DNA of 64,000 nt from Alkalihalobacillus sp. CinArs1 (GTDB taxonomy: Bacteria > Bacillota > Bacilli > Bacillales > Guptibacillaceae). How positions within the stretch are numbered: the stretch's first letter is position 1; every line of letters begins with the position of its first letter. Made by a program: the position numbers and the translations under genes. The notes under the pieces were generated by a model, which had not been told where the DNA came from, ran no database searches, and saw nothing but the letters and a program-made list of their open reading frames with translations. This document shows, one piece after another, positions 25,843 to 35,701 of the stretch. The stretch covers positions 1,054,001 to 1,118,000 of the forward strand of contig NZ_CANDOB010000002.1 in NCBI RefSeq assembly GCF_947387515.1, in the 5' to 3' direction.

Positions 25843-26997
25843 ATGATTAAAAAACTATTTAAGCATTACGATTATTCTCTCATCATCAGTGTGCTTCTAT
25901 TATGTGGCTTCGGCCTTGTAATGGTGTACAGCGCAAGCATGGTCTGGGCTGTGATGAGACATGAAACCAACAGCGCTTATTTCTTTAACAGACAAATCAT
26001 CTGGTTAGCAGTGTCATTTTTTGTGTTATTAGGAACGATGCTGTTCCCTTACAAAGCTTATCGAAAGTTCATTATTCCAATATTGGGAGGATCTGTACTC
26101 GGGTTACTGCTTGTTAAAATAATAGGCTCGACGACTAACAATGCGCAGAGTTGGATCTATATAGGACCAATCGGATTCCAACCTTCTGAATTTGTTAAGT
26201 TGGGATTGATTATTTATCTAGCTGCTATTTACTCGAAAAAACAAGCCTATATTTCAAACTTCTTACGTGGAGCTTTACCTCCCATCATGGTTATCGGCGT
26301 GATCTTCGCGCTAGTAGCTTCGCAGCCAGATCTCGGTACTGCGATGATCATCGCGTTAACTTCAGGAATCGTAATCGTATGTTCTGGAATGAAGTGGCAA
26401 CATTTATTTAGTTTAATAGCAGTAGGCGTAGTCCTTTTTGCAGGAGCTTGGCTGACTCTATCAGAAGAGCAGTTATCCAGATTCACTGGAGCATATAACC
26501 CATTTTCGGATCCAACCGATAGTGGATTTCATTTGATCAACTCTTATATCGCGATTGCTTCTGGTGGAATCACTGGTCAAGGATTTGGACAAAGTATCCA
26601 GAAATATGGATTCTTGCCAGAACCTCATACAGACTTCATTATGGCGATCGTTGCAGAAGAATTAGGTCTCTTTGGCGTTGTATTCGTCATCGGACTCCTT
26701 GGGTATATCGTATTTAAAGGGTTCGTCATAGGCATACGATGCAAGGATACGTTCGGAAGCTTATTAGCGATAGGTATAGCAGGTATGATCGGTGTACAAA
26801 CCGCGGTGAACCTTGGAGCCATTACAGGTTGGCTCCCAGTAACAGGTGTCCCTCTACCATTTATTAGTTATGGAGGCTCATCATTGATTTTATTAATGAT
26901 GTCAGTTGGTATCTTGATCAATGTATCAGCCTTCGTTAATATCCGTAAATCAAAGAAAACAGACTTTTATCGAAATGATAAATCCGTTTCAATGTAA
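25843..26997 (+). CDS. ftsW: Peptidoglycan glycosyltransferase FtsW
   Basis: SEDS-family septal peptidoglycan polymerase, membrane-embedded, working with a class B PBP. 384 residues, ten predicted helices. Signatures: MIKKLFKHYDYSLI start as in Bacillus FtsW, VMVYSAS in helix 1, QPDLGTAM, and the C-terminal GVPLPFISYGGSSL. ATG at 25843, nine bases after AGGTAGG; an ATG at 25834 touches that site. It is 22 bp upstream of pycA on the same strand, with no terminator, so some read-through is expected. Confidence 0.94.
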   Translation: MIKKLFKHYDYSLIISVLLLCGFGLVMVYSASMVWAVMRHETNSAYFFNRQIIWLAVSFFVLLGTMLFPYKAYRKFIIPILGGSVLGLLLVKIIGSTTNNAQSWIYIGPIGFQPSEFVKLGLIIYLAAIYSKKQAYISNFLRGALPPIMVIGVIFALVASQPDLGTAMIIALTSGIVIVCSGMKWQHLFSLIAVGVVLFAGAWLTLSEEQLSRFTGAYNPFSDPTDSGFHLINSYIAIASGGITGQGFGQSIQKYGFLPEPHTDFIMAIVAEELGLFGVVFVIGLLGYIVFKGFVIGIRCKDTFGSLLAIGIAGMIGVQTAVNLGAITGWLPVTGVPLPFISYGGSSLILLMMSVGILINVSAFVNIRKSKKTDFYRNDKSVSM

Positions 26998-27019
26998 TTA
27001 AGCCGGAGGAGGAACGAAC

Positions 27020-30000
27020 TTGAAAGCAATCAATAAAATACTCGTCGCAAACAGAGGCGAAATTGCAATTCGTATTTTTCGTGCATGTACAGAACTAGAT
27101 ATTCGTACTGTCGCGATTTATTCCAAAGAAGATAGTGGTGCGTATCATCGATACAAAGCTGATGAAGCGTACCTTGTAGGCGAGGATAAGAAGCCGATCG
27201 ATGCGTACCTCGATATTGAAGGCATTATCGAAATTGCGAAAACAAATCACATCGATGCAATACACCCAGGGTATGGCTTTTTATCTGAGAACACTCATTT
27301 CGCAGAACGTTGTCAGGAAGAAGGCATCATCTTTATCGGGCCTGAACTTGAGCATCTTGGAATGTTTGGAGACAAAGTAGAAGCTAGGAAGCAAGCTGTG
27401 TTAGCCGATCTTCCAGTTATCCCTGGGTCTGATGGTCCTGTTGAAGGCTTGGATGAAGTGAGGCAATTTGCAGAAGAACACGGGTATCCATTGATGATCA
27501 AAGCTGCTCTTGGCGGTGGTGGACGAGGAATGAGGATCGTCCGCACTGAACAAGCTCTTGCTGATTCTTACGAAAGAGCCAAATCAGAAGCTAAAGCTGC
27601 TTTTGGACGTGATGAAATATACGTAGAAAAGTTTGTTGAGAATCCGAAACATATCGAAGTTCAAATATTGAGTGACAAACATGGGAACACGGTTCATCTC
27701 TATGAACGAGATTGCTCTGTGCAAAGGCGTCATCAGAAAGTCGTCGAAGTAGCACCAAGTGTTTCACTCGATGAGAAAACCCGTACTGACATTTGTGAAG
27801 CAGCTGTTCGATTGATGGAAAACGTCAAGTATGTGAATGCAGGAACTGTAGAGTTTCTAGTCGATCAACAGGGTAACTTTTACTTTATCGAGGTAAACCC
27901 TAGAGTACAGGTTGAACATACGATTACTGAGATGATCACAGGCATCGATATCGTTCAATCCCAAATCATGATTGCTCAAGGGGAAGAGCTTCACGGAAGC
28001 CGTCTCGGTATTCCACTTCAAAACGAAATCGACTGTCACGGTGTGGCGATTCAATGCCGCGTAACGACTGAAGATCCTGAGAATAACTTCATGCCTGATA
28101 CAGGGAAGCTGATGGCTTATCGCTCAGGTGGTGGCTTTGGAGTTCGACTCGATGCAGGAAACGCATATCAGGGAGCAGTCATAACACCTTACTACGACTC
28201 TTTACTCGTAAAGCTTTCTACGTGGGCATTAAGCTTCGAACATGCATCCGCCAAGATGGTTAGGAATTTAAAAGAGTTCCGTATAAGAGGAATAAAAACA
28301 AACATCGCATTTCTTGAAAATGTGATCAAGCACGAGAATTTCAAGTCTGGGGTTTATGATACGTCATTTATCGATACGACTCCTGAACTTTTTGTTTTTC
28401 CTAAGCGTAAAGACAGAGGAACAAAAATGCTTTCGTATATCGGTACGATCACGGTTAACGGCTTTCCTGGTCTTGATAAAAAGAAGAAGCCAGCTTATCC
28501 CAAACGTAGAGTTCCTCACTTAACCTATAGTGAAGAGACGTTGAAAGGGACGAAACAAATTCTGGATGAACATGGACCAGAAGGCGTTGTAAACTGGGTG
28601 AAGGATCAGAAAAAACCATTACTTACAGATACGACGTTCAGGGACGGTCATCAATCGCTGCTTGCAACTCGAGTGCGTACTTCTGACCTATTACATATTG
28701 CTGAACCGACTTCAAGAATGCTACCAGAACTTTTTTCGATGGAGATGTGGGGCGGAGCTACGTTTGACGTATCTCTACGATTCTTAAAAGAAGATCCATG
28801 GGATCGATTGATCAAACTTAGAGAAAAAGTTCCAAACGTCATGTTTCAGATGTTGCTTAGAGCGTCTAATGCCGTTGGATATAAGAACTACCCAGATAAC
28901 TTGATCAATGAGTTTGTAGAGAAGTCTGCAGACGCAGGAATCGATGTGTTTCGAATCTTTGATAGCTTGAACTGGGTCGAAGGTATGACAAAAGCAATCG
29001 AAGCCGTTCGAAAAACAAACAAAATCGCTGAAGCTGCGATCTGCTATACAGGAGACATTCTTGATCCAACGAAAACCAAATACGACTTAGCCTATTACAA
29101 GCAATTAGCGAAAGAGCTTGAAGATGCTGGTGCCCATATTCTAGGTATCAAAGACATGGCAGGTCTATTAAAACCTCAAGCGGCTTATGAGCTAATTACG
29201 AGCTTGAAAGAAACAGTATCCATTCCCATCCACCTTCATACGCACGATACGAGTGGGAACGGCGTCTATACGTATGCCAAGGCAATTGAAGCCGGCGTAG
29301 ATATTGTAGACGTTGCGGTCAGCTCAATGGCAGGTCTGACTTCACAGCCTAGTGCGAACTCTCTCTACTACGCGATGGAAGGGTCAGATCGTCAGCCTGA
29401 CATCAATATCAACGCGTTAGAAGAGCTATCACACTATTGGGAAGATACAAGAAAGTACTACAGCGGATTTGAAAGTGGGATGTCTGCTCCGCATACTGAG
29501 GTCTATCAGCATGAAATGCCAGGCGGTCAGTATAGTAATCTTCAGCAACAGGCTAAAGGAGTAGGTCTTGGAGAACGCTGGGACGAAGTTAAGGAAATGT
29601 ATAGTAGAGTTAACAAACTGTTTGGTGACATAGTAAAAGTAACCCCATCATCAAAAGTTGTAGGCGATATGGCTCTTTATATGGTCCAGAACGATTTGAA
29701 TGAAGATGATATATATGAAAAAGGAGAGTCCCTTGATTTTCCAGATTCAGTAGTCGAATTGTTCCAAGGCTATCTCGGCCAACCGTATCAAGGCTTCCCG
29801 AAAGAACTTCAGCAAATCATCCTGAAGGGAAGAGAACCAGTTACGGCACGACCAGGTGGGCTATTAGAACCAGTAAACTTTACAGATCTCAAAGAAACGC
29901 TCTATCACAAATTAAATAGACAAGTCACTAGTCATGATTTAATTTCGTATGCCCTTTATCCTAAAGTATTTCTTGAATATGAGGATGTGAAGGACATGTT

Positions 30001-30457
30001 CGGGGATGTATCAGTTTTGGATACACCGACATTCCTTTATGGCATGAGATTAGGAGAGTCCATCGAAGTTGAGATCGAACAAGGGAAAACACTCATCGTT
30101 AAACTCGTGTCGATTGGCGAGGCAAACCTCGAAGGGAAGCGAACGATTTATTTCGAACTGAACGGTCAACCTCGTGAAGTGGTAATTAAAGATGAAAACA
30201 TCAAAACTTCGATTGCCGCAAAACCGAAAGTAGATAAGGACAACCCTGAACATATCGGTGCAACGATGCCAGGGACAGTAATAAAGGTCCTTGTAGAAAA
30301 TGGGGAAAAGGTCAACAAAGGGGACCACCTCATGATTACTGAAGCGATGAAAATGGAGACTACTGTACAAGCTCCAAGAAGTGGTGTAGTTAAACACATT
30401 CACGTTTCAAACGGTGAAGGAATCGAATCAGGGGATCTGTTGATCGAATTACAATAA
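27020..30457 (+). CDS. pycA: Pyruvate carboxylase
   Basis: ATP-dependent carboxylation of pyruvate to oxaloacetate, the main anaplerotic step. 1145 residues as one chain. Order: biotin carboxylase and ATP-grasp (about 1-450, GGGGRGM at 165), carboxyltransferase TIM barrel (about 530-800, LLTDTTFRDGHQSL), conserved PYC domain, and a C-terminal biotin carrier with EAMKM, biotinyl Lys1111. TTG start at 27020 with GGAGGAGG upstream. Directly follows ftsW. Confidence 0.97.
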   Translation: MKAINKILVANRGEIAIRIFRACTELDIRTVAIYSKEDSGAYHRYKADEAYLVGEDKKPIDAYLDIEGIIEIAKTNHIDAIHPGYGFLSENTHFAERCQEEGIIFIGPELEHLGMFGDKVEARKQAVLADLPVIPGSDGPVEGLDEVRQFAEEHGYPLMIKAALGGGGRGMRIVRTEQALADSYERAKSEAKAAFGRDEIYVEKFVENPKHIEVQILSDKHGNTVHLYERDCSVQRRHQKVVEVAPSVSLDEKTRTDICEAAVRLMENVKYVNAGTVEFLVDQQGNFYFIEVNPRVQVEHTITEMITGIDIVQSQIMIAQGEELHGSRLGIPLQNEIDCHGVAIQCRVTTEDPENNFMPDTGKLMAYRSGGGFGVRLDAGNAYQGAVITPYYDSLLVKLSTWALSFEHASAKMVRNLKEFRIRGIKTNIAFLENVIKHENFKSGVYDTSFIDTTPELFVFPKRKDRGTKMLSYIGTITVNGFPGLDKKKKPAYPKRRVPHLTYSEETLKGTKQILDEHGPEGVVNWVKDQKKPLLTDTTFRDGHQSLLATRVRTSDLLHIAEPTSRMLPELFSMEMWGGATFDVSLRFLKEDPWDRLIKLREKVPNVMFQMLLRASNAVGYKNYPDNLINEFVEKSADAGIDVFRIFDSLNWVEGMTKAIEAVRKTNKIAEAAICYTGDILDPTKTKYDLAYYKQLAKELEDAGAHILGIKDMAGLLKPQAAYELITSLKETVSIPIHLHTHDTSGNGVYTYAKAIEAGVDIVDVAVSSMAGLTSQPSANSLYYAMEGSDRQPDININALEELSHYWEDTRKYYSGFESGMSAPHTEVYQHEMPGGQYSNLQQQAKGVGLGERWDEVKEMYSRVNKLFGDIVKVTPSSKVVGDMALYMVQNDLNEDDIYEKGESLDFPDSVVELFQGYLGQPYQGFPKELQQIILKGREPVTARPGGLLEPVNFTDLKETLYHKLNRQVTSHDLISYALYPKVFLEYEDVKDMFGDVSVLDTPTFLYGMRLGESIEVEIEQGKTLIVKLVSIGEANLEGKRTIYFELNGQPREVVIKDENIKTSIAAKPKVDKDNPEHIGATMPGTVIKVLVENGEKVNKGDHLMITEAMKMETTVQAPRSGVVKHIHVSNGEGIESGDLLIELQ

Positions 30458-30460
30458 ACT

Positions 30461-30489
30461 AAAAAGCTGCGCGATATGCGCAGCTTTTT
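30461..30489. terminator. Bidirectional terminator, pycA/ctaA
   Basis: AAAAAGCTGCGC / GCGCAGCTTTTT, 12-bp stem with a five-base loop, between convergent genes. Confidence 0.92.
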
Positions 30490-31379
30490 TAATTTCTAGC
30501 CCCTCTGAGCGAGAGCATAACGAGATAGAGGAGAACCGTAAACAATCCTGATATGAATAACCCGTGGAACAAAGCGAGGAAAAGATTAAGCTTTGTGACA
30601 ACCACAAGGATACCACTTAGTGCCTGTAAGCAAACAAAGACGAATGAGAGGATAAGGCCTCTCCTCATCGTTTTTTCATTCTTCATTTCTTTTAATCCGA
30701 TGATCATAATGTAAAGAATCCAAACAAAGATCAACATCGCAGCAGTACGGTGTAACATCTGAATGCCAGGTTGTCCTGAAAAAGCAAGGAGTTGACCGTC
30801 ATTACAGAAAGGTACGTTTGCGCATGCCATACTCGATCCCGTGTGGCGTACTAGAGCTCCCGTATACACCACGATGTAAGAATAGATCGTAACTGCATAG
30901 AGATGAATTCGGATCTTCTTTGGAACAACAGGAACTTTTGTTGAACCTGCTTCGAAAACGAGCAGAGTGAGAAGGACGACACTCGCAAAGCTTGCAAGTG
31001 AAAAACCGAAGTGAGAAGCAAGGACGATATCAGATTGTCCCCACACAACTGCAGCAGCTCCTAGTAGACCTTGAAAAACAATGAGGAACACGGAAGCGAT
31101 CGCAAGAACCTTTGTTTCTTTCATATAGCCGATCTTTCGCCAGCACCATACAGCAAGTATGATAACGAGTAGTCCTAAAATAGCTGAAACAAATCGATGG
31201 CTTAATTCTATGATCGTTTCGAGTTCTGGTGCTTCAGGTAATACTTTTCCATAGCACAGTGGCCATGAATTTCCGCAACCATCCCCAGAACCTGTTTTGG
31301 TAACGACAGCCCCCATCAAAAGGACGAGCAGCATACCAAGTGACGTGATGATCCCGAACAATTTCAACAATTTATTCAC
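30489..31379 (-). CDS. ctaA: Heme A synthase
   Basis: Membrane enzyme that converts heme O to heme A for the caa3 and aa3 oxidases. 296 residues with eight predicted helices in two similar halves. ELSHRF holds the essential Glu and heme-ligand His of the first half; HRTAAM and ALFHGLF give ligands in the second. The paired Cys in GCGNSWPLCYG are the extracellular disulfide typical of Bacillus CtaA. I chose the GTG at 31379, five bases after AAGGTGG; the GTG at 31388 lies in that site. Divergent from ctaB, as in B. subtilis. Confidence 0.93.
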   Translation of the reverse strand: MNKLLKLFGIITSLGMLLVLLMGAVVTKTGSGDGCGNSWPLCYGKVLPEAPELETIIELSHRFVSAILGLLVIILAVWCWRKIGYMKETKVLAIASVFLIVFQGLLGAAAVVWGQSDIVLASHFGFSLASFASVVLLTLLVFEAGSTKVPVVPKKIRIHLYAVTIYSYIVVYTGALVRHTGSSMACANVPFCNDGQLLAFSGQPGIQMLHRTAAMLIFVWILYIMIIGLKEMKNEKTMRRGLILSFVFVCLQALSGILVVVTKLNLFLALFHGLFISGLFTVLLYLVMLSLRGARN

Positions 31380-31493
31380 AAATACCACCTTCTTATCAAA
31401 TTGGCTCTAAAACATAGTACAATGAATGTGAGAAGAGCAGCGGGCACTTATCTACCTACAAAATAAAGCATTTTTAACTAATTTTAAACAACG

Positions 31494-31522
31494 TATACAA
31501 AACAAGTAGATTCGTTTATAAT
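31494..31522 (+). promoter_or_regulatory. Sigma-A promoter of ctaB
   Basis: TATACA, 17 bp, TATAAT. Consensus -10 and 4 of 6 in -35. Start near 31529, leaving about 130 nt before the leader ORF. Confidence 0.6.
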
Positions 31523-31656
31523 GGATAAGGATTGCGGGTACTGCTTCCTCTCACAAAACCAACATTATCTTACCATAGCTGTTGAAGTGTTATCATAATA
31601 ACTTGTGAAAATTGCTTAACACTTTTTGAACAGCAGGTAATTCTGGGGGAGTAGAC

Positions 31657-31767
31657 GTGAAGACTAACAACACAATGAGATTATACGATCTCAATTTGGG
31701 ATTGTTTAACATTAATGATGCACAGGCTGTTATGGCCGAACGTAAAGGAGGTGTATCGTATGAGTAA
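31657..31767 (+). CDS. 36-codon leader ORF overlapping the ctaB start
   Basis: GTG at 31657 with GGGGGAG five bases upstream opens a 36-residue ORF beginning [12 protein letters not shown] that ends in TATGAGTAA, so its stop overlaps the ctaB start codon region (ATGAGTAA). The ctaB ribosome binding site AAAGGAGGTG lies inside the ORF. This layout suits a leader peptide coupled to ctaB translation. The peptide resembles nothing I recognise, so it may also be a chance frame. Confidence 0.5.
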   Translation: MKTNNTMRLYDLNLGLFNINDAQAVMAERKGGVSYE

Positions 31768-32701
31768 GACTAGAACTGCTTACGAGGCATCAAGCCGAGT
31801 GATGGAGCCAGGTCCTCTTTCTGAGGCTAATCCTTCTGGAACATGGAAAGACTTCTTAACACTTACAAAGCTTGGAATTGTTTTTGATAATTTAATTACA
31901 GCATTTACAGGGTTGTGGGTTGCTTCTGTGGCTACAGGTTTTGACCTGTTCGCAAACCCAATGGTATTGATTTTAACGATGTTAGGTACAGCGTTTGTTG
32001 TAGCCGGGGGAACATCTTTAAATAACTATATTGACCGTGATATCGACCAAGTAATGGCAAGAACGAATACGCGTCCATCCGTAACAGGGAAGATTCCTGC
32101 GAATCAGGTTCTATTTGTAGGACTTGGACTATCGATCGTAGGTTCGATCATGCTTCTCATCATAGAACCGATGGCGGCTCTACTAGGGCTTCTCGGACTC
32201 GTTATCTATGTTGTCCTTTATACAATGTGGACAAAGAGAACAACTTCTCTAAATACGGTTGTAGGATCGTTCTCAGGTGCTTTACCACCTCTTATCGGTT
32301 GGGCAGCAGTCGATCCTAACTTAAGCCCTATAGCATGGGGAATGTTCCTAATCATGTTTATTTGGCAGCCACCGCACTTCTTAGCACTAGCTATGAAACG
32401 TGTTGACGATTATCGTGATGCTGGAATTCCAATGCTTCCTGTTGTTGCAGGATTCAAAATGACAAAGCGTCAAATCGTCCTGTACACTGCTGCACTTGTA
32501 CCGGTATCGCTATTACTATATAGCTTCGGTCCGGTTTACATCACAGTAGCATCGATCCTTGGATTTGGATGGTTCGCTATTGGAGTAGCAGGCTTTTTCA
32601 TGAAAGATGATATCAAATGGGCACGAATCATGTTTGTATACTCACTAAATTATATTACGATTCTGTTTATCGTAATGATTGCAGTGAATATTAACAAATA
32701 A
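31760..32701 (+). CDS. ctaB: Protoheme IX farnesyltransferase (heme O synthase)
   Basis: Integral membrane prenyltransferase that adds farnesyl to heme B, the step before CtaA. 313 residues, UbiA superfamily, about nine helices. The Asp-rich prenyl-diphosphate site is [19 protein letters not shown] near residue 90; the second conserved region is the [11 protein letters not shown] loop. ATG at 31760, seven bases after AAAGGAGGTG. First gene of the cta run; a hairpin but no clear terminator separates it from ctaC. Confidence 0.95.
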   Translation: MSKTRTAYEASSRVMEPGPLSEANPSGTWKDFLTLTKLGIVFDNLITAFTGLWVASVATGFDLFANPMVLILTMLGTAFVVAGGTSLNNYIDRDIDQVMARTNTRPSVTGKIPANQVLFVGLGLSIVGSIMLLIIEPMAALLGLLGLVIYVVLYTMWTKRTTSLNTVVGSFSGALPPLIGWAAVDPNLSPIAWGMFLIMFIWQPPHFLALAMKRVDDYRDAGIPMLPVVAGFKMTKRQIVLYTAALVPVSLLLYSFGPVYITVASILGFGWFAIGVAGFFMKDDIKWARIMFVYSLNYITILFIVMIAVNINK

Positions 32702-32722
32702 GGTACTGATTTAAGTATGGTC

Positions 32723-32756
32723 AGGCGAAGCGAGAAAGTAGTTTCTCGCCTCGCCT
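32723..32756 (+). repeat. ctaB-ctaC intergenic hairpin
   Basis: AGGCGA-A-GCGAGAAA and TTTCTCGC-C-TCGCCT form a stem of 14 pairs with one mismatch and a GTAG loop. No T run, so it may process or attenuate the cta transcript rather than end it. Confidence 0.6.
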
Positions 32757-32804
32757 TCCTATAATTCAATTTGAGTAAAAGCTATTAAGAAAGTGAGGTT
32801 TAAG

Positions 32805-33836
32805 GTGCAAATGAAACGTTGGAAAAATGTTTGGCGTTTTTTACCACTCTTATCGGTAATTGCGTTAACGCTTACTGGTTGCGGTAATGAGCAACTAACT
32901 GCTTTGCTTCCTAAAGGGGAAGGGGCGGAAATGCAATTTAATCTCATGATGTTGAGTCTTTACATCATGATTGGGGTTTTCGTTGTAGTAGCACTTATTT
33001 ATACGATTGTGCTTTTACGCTTCAGAAGACGTGGTGAAGATGACAATGAGATTCCAGAGCAAACAGAAGGTAATGTAGTTCTTGAAATTTTATGGACAAC
33101 TGTCCCAATTATTTTACTTTTAATCCTTGCTGTTCCAACAGTTATGGCTACGTTTGCATTAGATGAAGGAACGGATAACCCTCCTGAAGATGCACTTGTC
33201 ATCAAAGTTACAGCACACCAATACTGGTGGGAATTCGAGTATCCTGATCTTGAAATCAAAACATCACAAGATCTATACATGCCTACTGGTGAAAGAGTCT
33301 ATTTTGAACTCGCTTCCAAAGACGTTCTCCATTCGTTCTGGGTACCGACACTCGGAGGTAAAATGGATACGAACACAGCTACTGTGAACAAAATGTGGCT
33401 CAATGCTAACGAACCAGGTACATATTATGGAAAGTGTGCTGAGCTATGTGGACCATCACATGCGTTGATGGACTTTAAAGTTATCGCTCAAGAAAGAGAA
33501 GACTTTGATGCTTGGGCAGAGAAAATGCAGAACGCTTCATCTCAAGCTGCTACTGATCAAGCTCAACAAGGTGAAGAACTATTTGCAAATAGCTGTATCG
33601 GCTGTCACGCAGTCGGTGGTGAAGGTGGTAACACTGGACCAAGCTTAACAAACTTTGGCGATCGCGAAATGGTCGCGGGTATTCTTGAACATACAGACGA
33701 GAACATCAAGGCGTGGATTGCTGAACCTGGCGAGTACAAGCCTGGTAACAATATGCCAGCATTTGGCGATCAGCTGAATGATGAAGAACTCGACGCACTT
33801 GTTGCATATCTCAATGGTTTAAAGGTTGAAGAATAG
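32805..33836 (+). CDS. ctaC: Cytochrome caa3 oxidase subunit II
   Basis: Carries the CuA centre and a fused cytochrome c domain that accepts electrons directly. About 343 residues. Lipobox LTGC near residue 25, two membrane helices, then the cupredoxin domain with the CuA ligands in HSFWVPTLGGKMDT and CAELCGPSHALM (Cys211, Cys215, His219, Met222), and a C-terminal cytochrome c with CIGCH (264-268). The heme fusion marks a caa3-type enzyme. GTG at 32805 is six bases after GTGAGG; ATG at 32811 is nearly as good. Confidence 0.95.
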   Translation: MQMKRWKNVWRFLPLLSVIALTLTGCGNEQLTALLPKGEGAEMQFNLMMLSLYIMIGVFVVVALIYTIVLLRFRRRGEDDNEIPEQTEGNVVLEILWTTVPIILLLILAVPTVMATFALDEGTDNPPEDALVIKVTAHQYWWEFEYPDLEIKTSQDLYMPTGERVYFELASKDVLHSFWVPTLGGKMDTNTATVNKMWLNANEPGTYYGKCAELCGPSHALMDFKVIAQEREDFDAWAEKMQNASSQAATDQAQQGEELFANSCIGCHAVGGEGGNTGPSLTNFGDREMVAGILEHTDENIKAWIAEPGEYKPGNNMPAFGDQLNDEELDALVAYLNGLKVEE

Positions 33837-33862
33837 TCAACGGAAATAAGGAGGTTTAATTC

Positions 33863-35701
33863 GTGTCAGCACATGCTTATAAAAAGAAAAATCCTATTTG
33901 GGATTGGCTTACTACCGTTGACCACAAAAAAATCGGGATTCTCTATCTCGTTTCCGGGGCATTCTTCTTTCTCCTCGGTGGTCTAGAAGCAATCCTATTA
34001 AGGGTGCAGTTGCTTTATCCTGAATTTGACTTCGTAGGCGCTGCAACATTTAATCAGCTTCTTACGATGCACGGTACAACAATGATTTTCTTGGCGGCCA
34101 TGCCGCTGATCTTCGGGTTTATGAATGCGATCATTCCACTCCAAATCGGGGCGAGGGATGTTGCGTTTCCATTCGTAAACTCACTTGGTTTTTGGCTGTT
34201 TTCTGCCGGAGGAATTCTACTTAACCTTGGTTGGTTTATGGGTGGCGCTCCTGACGCGGGTTGGACAGGATATGCCCCATTGTCAACAACGAGTCCTGGT
34301 AATGGAGTAGACTTCTATGTATTAGGACTACAGATTTCTGGTATCGGTACATTGATCGGTGGTATCAACTTCCTTGTAACCATCATCAACATGCGTGCGC
34401 CAGGAATGACATTTATGCGTATGCCGCTATTTACATGGTCAAGCTTTATTACTTCTGGTCTTATTCTATTTGCTTTCCCTGCACTTACAATCGGTCTTGC
34501 TCTTCTTATGTTCGATCGTTTGTTTGGTACTCAGTTCTTCGCGGCTGAAGCAGGCGGTAACCCGATTATTTATGAACATCTTTTCTGGATCTTCGGACAC
34601 CCAGAAGTTTATATTCTAGTACTACCGGTATTCGGTATGTTCTCTGAAATTATTGCTACTTTTGCTCGTAAACGTCTTTTCGGTTATTCCGCGATGGTAT
34701 TTGCGACAGCATTGATCGGTTTCTTAGGATTCATGGTTTGGGTTCACCACATGTTCACGGTAGGACTTGGGCCGATCGCTAACTCAATCTTTGCGGTTGC
34801 TACGATGTTAATCGCAGTTCCAACCGGTGTTAAGATCTTTAACTGGTTGTTCACGATGTGGGGAGGAAAAGTAAGCTTCCCAACAGCAAACCTATTCGCA
34901 GTTGGATTTATTCCTTCATTCGTACTCGGTGGTATGACAGGGGTAATGTTGAGTGTTCCACCTGCTGACTACCAGTATCATGATAGCTACTTTGTAGTTG
35001 CTCACTTCCACTACGTAATCGTAGGGGGCGTAGTCTTTGGTCTATTTGCTGGATTCTACTACTGGTGGCCGAAGATCTTCGGAACAATGTTGAATGAATT
35101 CCTAGGAAAGCTTCATTTCTGGTTATTCTTTATCGGATTCCATTTAACATTCTTCCCAATGCACTTCTTAGGTCTAATGGGTATGCCACGTCGTGTTTAC
35201 ACATACTTATCAGGACAAAGTCTTGATGAAGCAAACTTCGCGGCGTCCATCGGAGCATTTTTGATGGGTATTGCAACGATTATAATGGTTTGGAATATCA
35301 TCCAAACTGCTATTAAAGGTAAAAAAGCAGGAAACGATCCATGGGATGGAAGAACGCTAGAGTGGGCTATTTCTTCTCCAGCTCCTGAATACAACTTTGC
35401 TCAAACACCATTGATTCGCGGTCTTGACGCTTGGTGGCTTGAAAAGCGTGCTGGAAATAAAGGAATGGTTCCTGCAGAACCACTAGATGATATTCATATG
35501 CCTGATGCATCGATACTTCCATTCATCATGTCACTTGGATTGTTCATCGCAGGTTTAGCTGCAATCTATTCCATGTGGGTGATTGCGATCGGTGGACTTG
35601 TACTTACGGTTGTTGGTATGGTTATACGTTCCGTCATCGATTACCATGGATATCATATTCACAAAGAAGATCTGCCTGCTGAAGGGGGGAAAGGCAAATG
35701 A
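33863..35701 (+). CDS. ctaD: Cytochrome caa3 oxidase subunit I
   Basis: Catalytic heme-copper subunit that reduces oxygen and pumps protons. 612 residues, at least 12 helices, longer than a bare core because of C-terminal helices as in Bacillus. Heme a ligand in LTMHGTTM; CuB and Tyr motif GHPEVYI; WVHHM for the CuB His pair; HFHYV with the heme a3 and heme a ligands. GTG start with AAGGAGG upstream. Its stop overlaps ctaE (ATGA). Confidence 0.97.
   Translation: MSAHAYKKKNPIWDWLTTVDHKKIGILYLVSGAFFFLLGGLEAILLRVQLLYPEFDFVGAATFNQLLTMHGTTMIFLAAMPLIFGFMNAIIPLQIGARDVAFPFVNSLGFWLFSAGGILLNLGWFMGGAPDAGWTGYAPLSTTSPGNGVDFYVLGLQISGIGTLIGGINFLVTIINMRAPGMTFMRMPLFTWSSFITSGLILFAFPALTIGLALLMFDRLFGTQFFAAEAGGNPIIYEHLFWIFGHPEVYILVLPVFGMFSEIIATFARKRLFGYSAMVFATALIGFLGFMVWVHHMFTVGLGPIANSIFAVATMLIAVPTGVKIFNWLFTMWGGKVSFPTANLFAVGFIPSFVLGGMTGVMLSVPPADYQYHDSYFVVAHFHYVIVGGVVFGLFAGFYYWWPKIFGTMLNEFLGKLHFWLFFIGFHLTFFPMHFLGLMGMPRRVYTYLSGQSLDEANFAASIGAFLMGIATIIMVWNIIQTAIKGKKAGNDPWDGRTLEWAISSPAPEYNFAQTPLIRGLDAWWLEKRAGNKGMVPAEPLDDIHMPDASILPFIMSLGLFIAGLAAIYSMWVIAIGGLVLTVVGMVIRSVIDYHGYHIHKEDLPAEGGKGK

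Noticed and set aside
31715-31759. Upstream extension of ctaB to an ATG at 31715
   Set aside because: The extension has no ribosome binding site, crosses AAAGGAGGTG and does not match CtaB N-termini.
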